The notes under the pieces: generated by a model
Told to the model about the DNA's origin: nothing
Databases searched by the model: none
The model's input: only the letters and a program-made list of their open reading frames with translations
Shown: positions 1 through 9,880 of the stretch, one piece after another
Layout of the letters: every line of letters starts with the position of its first letter
How positions within the stretch are numbered: the stretch's first letter is position 1
Position numbers and translations under genes: made by a program
Source of the DNA: Ophiothrix spiculata
Taxonomy: Eukaryota; Echinodermata; Ophiuroidea; Amphilepidida; Ophiotrichidae
DNA: 42,507 nucleotides
Strand: one strand, 5' to 3'
Assembly (NCBI GenBank): GCA_000969725.1
Contig: JXSR01S061090.1

Positions 1-273
1 TTTTGCTTTTTGTTTTTTGTTGTTGATAATTTTATTTGATAATAACAAATATAAACGAAAAAGTATATCATTAAACCGTAAACGATACAAAGTGTCATTC
101 AATAATGATTTGAAATACTGCAACTTCCGTAGCCCATATGTTCAAATTGCTCTCACAATAATACTACACCAGTATCAACATTATCTTCCTCAGGGCTTCA
201 AATAGAGAGCGACAATAATATGACGGCAATCTACCTTTGGGAAACTCGATATATTATAAAGGCGTTTATTTGA

Positions 274-543
274 ATGATGGTGTGTAATATCCTTTACTTA
301 CGTTTGTATGTCTGGATAAAGTTTGAGATTAGACCAGGGAAATCAATGCAAAACAAAACGGAAAAGAAGGAAGTGTTAATTAAATGCACTGGCATTGCCT
401 CGAGTAAGAGCATTGCAAATCTTTTCTGTAAAAATGCTGTCACACTTTACCGTACAGAGTCCAAACGTGCGAATAACGTACAGAAGTTTCACCTACGAAT
501 TGAACGTATACATAACAAACAAACCATAGGGATAACGTTTTAA
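274..543 (+). other. Chance open frame across a rearrangement junction
   Basis: An 89-codon frame runs through the junction at about 423/424, where this unit switches into an inverted segment relative to its sister copies. Its first half is ordinary repeat sequence and its second half is the terminal-inverted-repeat element at 436-610. The frame is not reproduced in units 2 or 3. It is listed only so that it is not mistaken for a gene. Confidence 0.7.
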
Positions 544-1238
544 ACGTACTTAAAACGAACGCATACATGTTATAAACCAATACAATAGTGATACGGTGAA
601 GTGACAGACCTTTAGACATTATGGTGGTGCTTATGGATCGAGCACAACAATCTTTTACCATAAACAGAGTCATTTGTCTCATTGAAGGATATAAATTTGT
701 GAATAAAAACAGATTCTGATGATTAATTCAGTCAGTTGTACTGAAGAATAATCGAGATATGTTTTTTGCTCATGGAAGAAAATATATCCAGCCTAATCTA
801 ATCAATTATCTCACGACAATCATAAATAAGTATGGCTTATTGCTGGTAAATGTTGGTGAGAAGTAGTTCCATTAAAACTGCTACGAAATTTGAATTAAAA
901 GTGACCATTTGTATTATAGCAAAAAAAACCAACTAAATACTGTCAAAATTATTGTAATATAGTAGCTTATTTGTCAAATTCGACAAATGACACACCAGAG
1001 CCAACTGCATGCAAGGTAAGATACGACGATCCTTATTACATTAGTATCATATCTTCCTGAAGGCTTTGAATAAAAAAGAGATGATAATACTTTGTCTGTT
1101 TTATTTATGTCAATAATTACCTGTTTTGGTATTTGATTTATTGAGTGTTAAGAATGAAATTGCCTTTATGTGAAATGATCATTCATTTTATTTATACGGC
1201 CCCTAGTAGAAAATCGTCTCATCACAATTCAAATGAAT
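424..1238 (-). repeat. Segment X, inverted relative to units 2 and 3
   Basis: This stretch aligns with the reverse complement of 5087-5968 and 10960-11840. Landmarks are the ggcccctagtagaaaatcg end near 1200, the gagccaactgcatgcaagg block near 1000, and the tgaagaataatcgagatatg block near 745. The flanking repeat (to the left) is in the same orientation in all three units, so the segment itself was flipped in one lineage. Left junctions are sharp: all three copies share GCAAATCTT and then diverge. Confidence 0.8.
436..610. mobile_element. GTCACAC-type terminal-inverted-repeat element, array copy 1
   Basis: It begins GCTGTCACACTTTACCGTA, and the reverse complement of its end reads GGTCTGTCACTTCACCGTA, so the two ends form inverted repeats. 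The interior is rich in AACGTAC words. It has no coding capacity. Copies sit at the corresponding place in units 2 and 3, so insertion predates the array. The ends resemble the compact hairpin at 16516-16659, which has PIF/Harbinger-like features. Confidence 0.55.
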
Positions 1239-1334
1239 TTACATTAAAATCATTAACATGATTATTCTAGTTGTTATTCCAAGCATTACGGCATCAAGCA
1301 CTACGGTGCATTAATATCAACACATTTTCCTATG

Positions 1335-1435
1335 AACCTCTATATCAAATTAAAGAACGATGATTATATGCCATAAATCTAGCATGGGAAAATTATACGC
1401 TCTGAAGGCGTCACATTAAATGTCAGTGCATTTTA
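1335..1435 (+). pseudogene. Shared conserved block, array 1 copy (broken frame)
   Basis: Read from the codons for P-M-N-L-Y-I-K-L-K, the block gives N-D-D-Y-M-P, then TAA, I, TAG, H-G-K-I-I-R and further residues. It aligns with 7430-7540, the reverse complement of 15235-15350, 23040-23140 and 33570-33690. It is the clearest sequence shared by the two repeat arrays. Two in-frame stops show it does not code here. Whether it ever coded is inference. Confidence 0.45.
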
Positions 1436-3145
1436 GTCTGGTGAATTGTATTTCTACCAAACCAAAATTATATATTCTATAAAGTCTATATGAAACATCT
1501 TATAACTGCTTATTGTTTATATCTGTAGAGGTCGTTAATATAAAAAGGATAATATTTCTTTCGTTAAGTATCTCCAGTATAAATCATTGCCTTAAAGAGT
1601 CAAATCTAATAAGTTTGGCTTGTCGATGACGAATTTATACCGTACTTTTTGCCAATAAATGATTGACTTTACTACTAAATGAACATTGATGACTAAACTC
1701 TGATGAAATATTTCAAGTTCTTTGAGCTTAAGCCTCGACATCCCGTGGTTAAAAATAAAATGTAGCTCTTATTATAATAACACAGGCATTTTAATATAGA
1801 TTGATACTTTTATTCAATCTCTAATTCAAAATCTGTGTCTAGCGTAAAGGTAAAATCCATATGAGTTTGGATCTCTTCAAAAGGGGTTACTAGTATATTT
1901 GAGGATAAAGTAATAACCGTATATCCTGAAATCTATACCAGAGACATTGGCATGATGACCGTTGTCATACAAAGTATAAATTATAATGAACATTTCTTTG
2001 GTTTTCAAAATAAAGGGAATGATGACAAACAATTAATATTAAACAATCCACAAGCTCATACTCTAGCCATCAAATATTGCACATGATAAAAAGTGAATAA
2101 ATTGCTACCGTGGCTTGCCTGCAGAATCGGATTCTATTGAGCAGACTGATGAAACATGGAATAGGGCTTAGCTGATAACGTGCAGTTCTACAGCGCAGCT
2201 GGGAGATTTTGTGTGCATTACGAAGCTTGCGTCCATCGGGTAGTTTTCCATAGAATTTGTACGTGAATAGGGATTTTAAAAATCTCTAAAATTCAGTAAA
2301 TTCATGAACCTTCCTGCCCCCCTGGTCTACAAAGTCTTTTAATATTTCTGACCAAGGAATACTTTAATATCATTTTGTCCCTCAAATGCACATAATTTAG
2401 TACGTTAATTTTGCTCGAAAACCTAATTCCTACCCACTATAGTATTAATTTTTTAATCAATACTTCAAACATTTCTGTACGTTTGCGTATGCTTTAATAA
2501 AAGTAATAAGTTTTGAAGGAATTGTTATCATATTAATAGGCAGCATCAAAATATTTTTGACATTACTGGATTCCAATTAGTTAAAATGAAATAGGCTCGA
2601 ATTTGGTGGGCTTTGTGTGTTGTGTCCTTCTGTAAGATATCCCCAGTTTGTCTCTCTTGTGAAATGGGCATCCATAATCTTTAATACAGAAATCCAACAG
2701 ATTTGCGAGGAAGAAGAATTGTGGCGATCCCGTCAACTTAAACGAATCGGAAAATGTGTATTGATCTAGTCCAATTTTTTTCAATATTCATTCAATGTAA
2801 TTTAAAAACACCGGGCAGCTTTAATCGGTCCCTTTAATCGAACCAAGTTATACCAATATATTCCTGCAATAATCATGATAATCTCTGTTGTTCGACCTTT
2901 TGCTTACACATCGTCTAAAAGAAAATCATGAAGACTATAAACTCTCGCGGTAAACAAACAAAGTCACGATAATCAATTCCCAGAAGATGCCATTCCTTTT
3001 AGATTTGTAAAATTTTAAACGCTGACACTGCTTGCACCCTTTACATTAAAATGATTTTCTGTAGTCGTCGTTCAATATAAGAACAGACATATTGCTTTCG
3101 TCAATGAGCGCAGATTCTCCAGTATAAATTTAAATATTGCACTTA

Positions 3146-4118
3146 CTTGTACTTGTACTGAATGCTTAATTCCTTCTTAATCACTAGGAGTCTTCGGAGA
3201 CAGCAGCCGTTTCACCAGATGAAGCCTTGTTCTACGATGCTCTGTGAACCTTTTTGCTTCACAGACATATTCCAATCCAAGTTCTTGGCAGCTCTCTCTG
3301 ATGTTGTCAAGCCATCTCTTGGGTGGTCTGCCTCTTGGTCTCAAGCCCTCCATTTTACTTTCTAGGGCCATTTTAGGTAACCGGGTGTTTTGCATTCCAG
3401 CTACATATTCAAAGTAAAGGAGTTGTTTATGATGGATCTTATGGGTTATGGAGATCTCACAGTTGGTTAAGTTTCTGATGGTCATATTTTTTTTATAGTC
3501 GGAGTTAATCCTTCCTTTTGAGAGTCCAGCATTCAGATCCATTTTAGGTGACGATAGATTGGATCAACACCCTGTAAAGTTCTAGTTTGGTCTGGAGGGA
3601 GATCTCTTTAGCCTTCCAGATTACAGAGAGTTTCTGCATGCCACCCATGGCAAGTCCGATCCTTCTTTTGATGTCATGAGAACTGGTGCCATCTTCATTG
3701 ATAACTTCTGGACGGACTGTACTTGGTTTAAGATCTTCCCCTGGATGTTGATGGAAATTAGTTTGGGCTCTTTAGTTATCACTTGAACTTCTGTTTTTGC
3801 TATGTTGATGGTGAGGTAAAACTGTGGACTTGTTGTGTGGACATAATCCACCAGAGTCTGTAGGTCTGCTTCAGATTCGGCCATCAACGCAATGTCATCA
3901 GCAAATCTGCGGTTGTTTAATACTGATCCCTGTAGGTTGGTGCCAATGTTGGAGTCTCCTATTGCAGTTGTGATGACAAGTTCAAGGAGGATGTTGAAGA
4001 GTTGAGGTGAAAGGATGCATCCCCGCCTTACTCCGGTTAGTGTTTGGAACCAGTCGGTTACTTCATTGTCAACTCTCACAGCACTTTTGGAAATTTGAAT
4101 ATACATTGCTTTAAACAT
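3146..4118 (-). pseudogene. 5'-truncated non-LTR retrotransposon (RTE-like reverse transcriptase fragment)
   Basis: The minus strand encodes the middle and C-terminal parts of a LINE reverse transcriptase. From 4118 leftwards one frame reads through domain B (GVRRGCILSPQLFN) to the catalytic F-A-D-D box at 3905-3894, which corresponds to the Y/F-x-D-D active site, then INIAKTEVQVI. A second frame (about 3660-3500) continues with IGLAMGGMQKLSVIWKAK, a TAA stop, and GSECWTLKRKD. A third frame (3542-3177) carries RLPKMALESKMEGLRPRG followed by RPPKRWLDNI, the usual C-terminal tail of RTE-like and related elements. At least two frameshifts and one stop make it dead. There is no endonuclease domain, as expected for 5' truncation. 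The left end on the minus strand is a short TACAAG-like tandem tail (about 3146-3160), typical of a LINE 3' end. It sits exactly where unit 2 (about 10540) has uninterrupted sequence. A LINE is certain; the clade is less so. Confidence 0.88.
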
Positions 4119-4150
4119 TGTTAAAAGCCTTTAAACATTGTTAAAAGCCT
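4098..4150. repeat. 20-base tandem duplication at the retrotransposon's 5' edge
   Basis: The word TTAAACATTGTTAAAAGCCT occurs twice in tandem immediately beyond the retrotransposon's truncated end. Unit 2 has only one related copy, TTTAAAAGCCT, at about 10541. This looks like a by-product of the insertion or its repair. Confidence 0.7.
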
Positions 4151-4604
4151 AAGATCTGTATAGCTTGGTTTCCTGTCTTTATATGTATTCCTACATTTAA
4201 GGCATTTATATAAAGACCGAATTCATGATTTATCAAATTAACATGGTGCTGTAAACTGTTTAAATTTATTTCAGGGTCGTTGTTTGTTTTGCTCTTTTTT
4301 TTTTTTTTTTAATAAATTTTAAAAGACCTGTGATAACAAATATGAACTGAAAAGTAAGTTTTATTAAACCGTTAACGATATACAACATGTACAATGTGGC
4401 ATATCAATAATTATTTGAAATGCTGCGATTTCCGTAGCCCATGTCTTCAAAATGCTCTCACACTAATACTACACAAGTATCAACATATCTTCCTCTGGGT
4501 TTCAAATAAAGAGCGACAATAATGCGACAGCAATCTACCTTTGGGAAACTCGATATGTTCTAAAGGCGTCTTTTTGAATGATGGTATGTATTATCCTTTA
4601 GTTA

Positions 4605-4961
4605 CACTCTTAAAATGAAAAGAGTGAACAGTTACTCTTTCTTAGAGTGATTTGTTTTCACTCCAAATGAGTGACATTTCACTCTTTTTGAGTGAAATCG
4701 AACGGAGTTTCACTCTTAAAGAGGGAAATATCACTCTTATAGATTTATGATTCACTCTCTGAGGGTGTGAAAATTGTCACTCTTTTTTAAAGATTGGTCA
4801 CTGACACCGCTCTTTTGAAAAGAGCGGTATAAGTAACAATTCACTCTTTAAGAGTGAAACTCCGTTCGATTTCACTCGAAAAGAGTGAAATGTCATTCTT
4901 TTGGAGTGAAAAAAAATCACTCTAAGAAAGAGTGACCGCTCACTCTTTTATTTTAAGAGTG
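4605..4961. mobile_element. TA-flanked MITE with arms built of AGAGTGA words (element A)
   Basis: A 357-base non-autonomous element. The left end is CACTCTTAAAATGAAAAG and the reverse complement of the right end is CACTCTTAAAATAAAAGAG. The inverted arms run about 150 bases each with few mismatches. Each arm is a chain of short hairpin words such as TTTCACTC...GAGTGAAA. The centre (4806-4828) is ACCGCTCTTTT, one base, and its exact complement. TA is duplicated at 4603-4604 and 4962-4963. The sister unit has the empty site with a single TA at 299-300, between identical flanks (ctttactTA|cgtttgtatg). No transposase is encoded. The TA target duplication suggests mobilisation by a Tc1/mariner-type or another TA-targeting transposase; the family is not identified. 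Confidence 0.93.
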
Positions 4962-5086
4962 TACGTTTGTATGTCTTGATAAAGATTGAGATTAGACCAG
5001 GAAAATCAATGCAAAACAAAACGGAAAAGAAGGAAGTGTTAATTAAATTCACTGGCATTGCCTCTGGTAAGAACATTGCAAATCTT

Positions 5087-5968
5087 CGCATCACGGTATA
5101 TTTGAATTGTGATGAGACGATTTTCTACTAGGGGCCGTATAAATAAAACAAATGATCATTTCACATAACAGCAGTTTCATTCTTAACGCGTAATAAATCA
5201 TAACTCATATTTATAAAAAAAACCCAGATAATTATTGAAATAAATAAAATTAACAGACAAAGTGACGCTATACATATAATATTTCATGATAGAATAATAT
5301 CATCGCTCTTTTATTCGAAGTTATGATAAATATAATTAGGATCGTCGTATCTTGCCTTTCATGCAGTTGGCTCTGGTTATCACTAAGTGTCGAATTCGGA
5401 CAAATTAGCCACTATTTGACAAATATTTTTGACAGCATTTAGTTTCAGTTTGTTACTATAATACAAATGGTCATTTTGAGTTCAAATTTCGTAGCATATT
5501 AAGTGAAATCTCTTCTCAACAACATGTACGGTATATACCAGCAATAAGCCATCCGGATTTGTGATTGTCGTGAGATAATTGAATAGGCCGAATAATAATT
5601 TCCATGAGCAAAAAAAAACATATCTTGATTATTCTTCAGTACAACTTAATTAATGAATTAAACATCAGAATTTGTTTTTATTCACAAATTTATGTCCGTC
5701 AATGTCGCAAATGACTCTTTTTATGGTACAAGATCATTATGCCTGGTCCATAAGCACCAACATAATGGTATGTCATACATCACCGTAATACTGTTGGTTT
5801 GGTTTATACGATGTTGTTGGTCATGCATTTGTTTGAAATACGTTCAAAACGTTATCCATACGGTTTGTTTGTTATGTAGGCTATACATTCAATTCGTATG
5901 TGAAACTTTTGAACGTTATTCATACGTTTGGGTCTATACGGTAGAGTGTGACAGAGCTTTTACAAAAA
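5087..5968 (+). repeat. Segment X, unit 2 copy
   Basis: It is collinear with 10960-11840 and is the reverse complement of 424-1238. It contains the tctactaggggccgtat landmark near 5125, ttgcctttcatgcagttggc near 5353, and the GTCACAC-type element at its right end. A 94-codon frame at 5692-5976 spans that element; the unit 3 copy has a stop part-way, so it is not a gene. Confidence 0.8.
5768..5957. mobile_element. GTCACAC-type terminal-inverted-repeat element, array copy 2
   Basis: It starts GGTATGTCATACATCACCGTA; the reverse complement of its end is GCTCTGTCACACTCTACCGTA. The interior carries the ATTCGTATGTGAAAC and AACGTTATTCATACG words seen in the other copies. It lies at the same place within segment X as 436-610 and 11638-11828, so it was inherited through the duplication. 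Confidence 0.5.
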
Positions 5969-6047
5969 ATCACTAGGGAAAATTCAGTGTTGAAACTTCT
6001 TTGGTAAACGCACGTTGTAACAATGCTTATTTTTTCCACTAGTGATT
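5969..6047. repeat. Short inverted repeat of 79 bases
   Basis: The left end AATCACTAGGGAAAATT and the reverse complement of the right end, AATCACTAGTGGAAAAAA, are inverted copies around a non-palindromic middle. The same arrangement recurs in unit 3 at about 11841-11920 with substitutions. It may be a tiny MITE fixed before the array expanded, or a chance structure. Confidence 0.4.
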
Positions 6048-6067
6048 ATCTACTTTAGTCTATGTAA

Positions 6068-6225
6068 ATGTTAAACGCTGACTCTGCTTGCATTCTTTTC
6101 TCCCTTAGGCAGCCTATGCTAAAAATTTTAATATGAATTTTCTGAAGTGGTCGTTCAATATTAAAACGGAAATATTGCTTTCGTCAAGACGCATAGTGTC
6201 TCCAGTATAAATTTTAGAATGCATT
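6068..6225 (+). repeat. Recurrent block with polypyrimidine-AG motif
   Basis: This block (GCTGACTCTGCTTGCA, TCTTTTCTCCCTTAGGC, CGTTCAATAT, GGAAATATTGCTTTCGTC, TCTCCAGTATAAAT) recurs at about 3010-3135, 10385-10540 and 11940-12055. It occurs twice per unit, once on each side of segment X. TTTTCTCCCTTAG resembles a 3' splice acceptor, but no downstream frame is shared between copies, so an exon is not supported. Confidence 0.6.
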
Positions 6226-6686
6226 GCCTGTCGGGTTAACTTTGATAAGATCATACTCTTTTGAAATTAGTAATTGACCTCGTCATTAAATGAAATATGG
6301 ACACTGAAGTCTTCCATTTTCTTTGAGTGTAAGACCCGATAATCCATATACACCACCTAAACCATGCATCTCGGCGCTCGACGTCCTTATTGTTTCTTGT
6401 TTAATACAACAAGTATCAATCGACGCTCGACTCCTTATCGGTCTTGTTTGTTTAATACAACATGCATTTTAATCACAGGATATATTTTCATTAAGTCTCT
6501 ACTTCAAAGTTGATGTGCGTTTAAGCAAGTTCATCTTATGGTTTTGAATCTCAAAAAGGGTTATTTGATGATAAAACAATAATAAAAGTAGCCCTATATA
6601 AAATTATTGAGACATTGTCTTAGTTGATGACTATCATTTTATCTAAATTGGGCCATGAACAATAAGCAAATTAAGTCATATCGCAT

Positions 6687-6995
6687 ATGAAGCTTAACAA
6701 AATAAATACTATTACAGCCTATAGGACACCGTATATGGATCTTAATAAAATTATTAGTACGTATCAATCTAGAGGATTCCAAGGTATAGCAGATACATTG
6801 CACATCCTTTTTACTAACTTTGATCAGTCAGTAAAAACTGTGTGTTTGGCGCTCAAAACATGTCAATATTCATGTCGCCAGGACATTGGCTTACCAAGCA
6901 CCAAGATTGGTTATCTTTTACTGGCGTCTCATTTATTTTGGAGTCTAGGCGATATATACAACCTGTTGACCGTAGCAATTTCTGAAATATTCTGA
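6687..6995 (+). other. Open frame not conserved in its paralogue
   Basis: A 102-codon frame with no recognised domain. The paralogous stretch in unit 3 (about 12515-12790) is clearly alignable but has indels that shift frame and introduce stops. I treat it as chance in an AT-rich repeat. Confidence 0.6.
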
Positions 6996-7429
6996 CTTTG
7001 ACACATTGTTCCAAACCTCATACGAAATAACGTCACGAAACTACATTTTGATTACCTAGATTTAATGAATACTGTAGGTACGATATCTGATGAAAAAAAT
7101 GAGACAAAATTCCCAAAGCATTTTCTAGAATGAAGCATGGTTTTTATGATGTTGGTGTTCAAGTTCAATAAATATTTAGTACGATGTATGTGGGAAATAA
7201 AAGATTGTTTGTAGAATTTCGAAAAATGTCAACCTACCTAAAAAGTTTCTACAATGTTATAAAATTAATGGCGCTTGAGCTTTCATATGATATTCCCCTG
7301 GCTCATATTACTTCTATCGTTACTACAAAAACACAGTCGAGATTATACACCAGTAATACTTGTTATATCAATAAAATGATAATTTCTTGTTGTTATTCCA
7401 AGCTTTACGACATCAATCACTACGGTACA

Positions 7430-7540
7430 TTAATATCAACACATTTCCCTATGAGCCTCTATATCAAATTAAAGATCGATGATTATATGCCATAAATCTA
7501 GCATGGGAAATGGTACGACCTGAAGGCGTCACATTAAATG
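7430..7540 (+). pseudogene. Shared conserved block, unit 2 copy (broken frame)
   Basis: The frame reads P-M-S-L-Y-I-K-L-K-I-D-D-Y-M-P, then TAA and TAG stops, then H-G-K, followed by a one-base deletion relative to 15235-15350. It has the same relics as 1335-1435. Confidence 0.45.
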
Positions 7541-7969
7541 CCAGTGCATTTTAGTCTGGTGAATTGTATTTCTACCAAACCGAACTTATATTCTATAAAG
7601 TCTATATGAAACATCTTATAGTTTAAGATTGAAGGTATTTGTATGCGGACGGCTTTGTTGATTATTTATTGACGGATAACGTAAAGTTAGAGAGTTGGTT
7701 ATTTTTCTCCTAACCATTTTATGAGAATCGTCAATAATAATATACAATCTTCACTAATATCATTTTTATACGTCAAGATTCACTTTTGATCTTGTAATTT
7801 TCTAATCAATTTCATTGTTTTCATTATATTAAATTAGATTGAAAGGATAGTGGTAGTAAAATTGGTAATCCTAAAAGAAAACACATAGTAAAAACATTTG
7901 ATGGCGTTAGCCCTAAACATAAAAAAGAGTATTTTGGTAAATACTACAGAGTCATATAGAAGTCTCATT

Positions 7970-8204
7970 ACATGTTCTTTGCCTTTTGTACCACTGATTT
8001 TGACATTTCACTGGTAATTAATCATCCAATATTTAGCCCATTCACTACTATGTGGTCTACTTTGAGGGTTTTGAAGGACACATTGATACCCTCAAGGCAT
8101 GAAAATTTCGTAACTTAGTGGGTTTTTGACTAAATATTGGATGATTTATTACCGGTGAAATGTGAAAATCAACGGTACAAAAGTTTAAGGCAAGTAACGT
8201 GTAT
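7970..8204. mobile_element. Palindromic MITE, TTTAAGGCAAG family, copy 1
   Basis: The left end reads ACATGTTCTTTGCCTTTTG then TACCACTGATTTTGACA; the reverse complement of the right end reads ACACGTTACTTGCCTTAAAC then TTTTGTACCGTTGATTTTC. The inverted arms extend about 70 bases through ACCGGTAATAAATCATCC. The core contains CTACTTTGAGGGTTTTGAAG and CCCTCAAGGCATG. A second copy is at 21972-22229 with the core in the opposite orientation. The target duplication is not resolved. No coding capacity. Confidence 0.8.
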
Positions 8205-8386
8205 TGTAAATAAAAATGACTCATCTCTATCGTGAGTTTGGGGCTTTTGCTATGCTAACCAAGGTCAACGTATACAAAGTCTTTTAATATTTCTGACCAA
8301 GGAATACTTTCATATCATTTTGTCCCTCAAATGCACATAATTTAGTACGTTAATTTTGCTCGAAAACTCTATGTTCCCATCCAGTA

Positions 8387-9340
8387 CACTGAAAACAAAC
8401 ACTAGTCAAGCAGCTGCTTGACTAACTTTAAACTAGTCAGGCAGGTTCGTCCAGCTTGCCTGACTAGTTTGACGTTGGTCAAGCCAAATTTCAAACTAGT
8501 CAAGCCTGCTTGACTAGTATTAAACTAGTCACGCCCGCTTGACTAATGTGCGAAACTTTGCTTGATGAGTTTGCCAGACTGAGAGCTTGACTACCTTGAT
8601 GGTACAAAAGAGCTTGACCAACTTCAAGTTGGTCAAGCTGCCTTGAATAGCTTATGTTAGTCAGACTAAGCCTGGTCAGGTGGAGTCTTTGAGGACAACA
8701 TAGTGGACAGTACAGACATGTGAAACACCGTGCCGTCGTTTGGCCTCATAAATGTCACCATCATGTACTACTGATGTATCGTGAATTATATCATTTGTTT
8801 ATATACAGCTGACTGACTATTTTGGTGGTACTCATATGTCACTCTTAAACCTCTCTCTACATTATTGACGAATTAGCTATATCAAAGACTGTATCCCGTG
8901 ACTCTGCAACTACATAGCATGCATATATATTGCACTAGGTTTGTCTAGTTGGTTGGACTAGCTTGAGGTTAATTATTTGGGATCGACTAGTTTGAGTAAG
9001 CTAGTCAAGGCAGCTGGACTAGTGTTACATTAGTCCATCCAGCTGGACTTATGTTATGTTAGTCAAGATGTGTACCATCTGGACTAACTTAAAACTAGTC
9101 AATAACTAGTCAAGCGACTAGCCTAAACTAGTCCAGCTTGCTGGACTAACGTCAAGCTGGTCAACAGACTAACTTAAAACTAGTCAAGCAACAAAAATGA
9201 GACTAGTCCAGCATGCTGGACTAGGCTAAATTAGTCATCCTTGTTAGTCCAGCAATACTGACTAACTTAAAGCTAGTCTAGTTGCGTACCATCTGTACTA
9301 GCTTAAAGTTAGTCACACTGACCAGTTTAGGTTTTCAGTG
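8387..9340. mobile_element. TA-flanked element with arms of CTAGTC/GACTAG words (element B)
   Basis: A 954-base element. It starts CACTGAAAACAAACACTAG; the reverse complement of its end is CACTGAAAACCTAAACTGG. TA is duplicated at 8385-8386 and 9341-9342. The sister unit has the empty site with the same right flank (TAtagtattaatttt) near 2440. Both arms (about 8400-8680 and 8940-9320) consist of spaced palindromic modules of ACTAGTCAAGC and its variants; TAGTCAAGCAG directly followed by its complement is one perfect case. The middle (about 8690-8935) is unrelated single-copy-looking sequence without a long frame. No transposase. It shares the TA duplication and CACT terminus with elements A and C. 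Confidence 0.92.
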
Positions 9341-9431
9341 TATAGTATTAATTTTTGATTCAATGCTTCAAACATTTCTGTATGTTTCAATAAAAGTAAT
9401 AAGTTTTGAAAAAAAAATGTTATCATATTAA

Positions 9432-9880
9432 CAAGTGACCAAGGTATTTCCAACCCGTTGGTGCCAAAGGGGGGAGGGGTTCATAGGGATCCCTCCTTAA
9501 AAACACCCTTCCGGTATGAATTTTACTTTGAAAGTCAATGATAAAGCATGTAAAAAGGTCGAAAATACAGAAAAAAAATGAAAAACGGTTGAACCGTTTC
9601 AAAATGGCGGCCGATAAACCATTTTTGGTGTTGCGTCAAACATTTTCCCGAAGGAATTTTCGCATGAATTATGCTCAAATTTGCACATTGCAAGTACATT
9701 TACATTGCCAAAATAAAATTAGAAAACAGTTATTCGGTTTCGATTTTATGGGCAAAACAAATTTGAACAGCGCCCTCTAAAAATCAATTTATGCTAATTA
9801 GCACGAAAACGCCTGGATCGATTTGATTTTTTTTTTGCCACTGTGCGTTGTAGCGCCTTCCCCCCCTGTTAACTTAAGTG
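9432..9880. mobile_element. TTAA-flanked non-autonomous element, 449 bases
   Basis: Alignment of unit 2 with unit 1 (about 2530-2545) shows uninterrupted atcatattaataggcagc in unit 1 and an insertion here between two copies of TTAA (9428-9431 and 9881-9884). TTAA duplication is characteristic of piggyBac and also Kolobok elements. Termini are CAAGTGACC and AACTTAAGTG; the inverted repeat is weak. The insert contains GGGGGGAGGGG, CCTTCCCCCCC and AAAATGGCGGCC. An 80-codon frame (9538-9780) lies within it; no domain is recognisable. Confidence 0.65.

Larger units (their letters stand above)
1..4300 (+). repeat. Tandem array 1, unit 1 (interrupted by a retrotransposon)
   Basis: This is the first visible copy of a multi-kilobase repeat. 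Bases 17-423 align with 4310-5086 and 10700-10959 (shared landmarks: taaaccgtaaacgatac, acttccgtagcccatat, aacaaaacggaaaagaagg). Bases 2310-2830 align with 8270-8370 plus 9350-10200, and 2840-3140 with 10200-10540. The last part (4125-4300) matches 10541-10690. Unit 1 lacks the stretch corresponding to about 6050-7370 of unit 2. The opening T-rich bases match the end of units 1 and 2, so the array probably continues beyond the left edge. About 1960-2310 has no partner that I can see. No frame longer than 90 codons survives in the sister units, so I see no coding function. Confidence 0.8.

Noticed and set aside
5692-5976. 94-codon frame with hydrophobic stretches as a membrane peptide
   Set aside because: It is translated transposon inverted-repeat sequence; the unit 3 copy has an early stop and the unit 1 copy is on the other strand with a different reading.
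6100-6125. 3' splice acceptor (TTTTCTCCCTTAG) marking an exon
   Set aside because: The motif is repeated in several unit copies, but no open frame following it is shared.
6687-6995. 102-codon frame as a gene
   Set aside because: The clearly alignable sequence in unit 3 (about 12515-12790) carries frame-breaking indels and stops.
4605-9340. CRISPR-like array from regularly repeated words
   Set aside because: The repeated words are short, palindromic and irregularly spaced within TA-flanked inverted-repeat elements; there are no unique spacers or cas genes, and the setting is eukaryotic.
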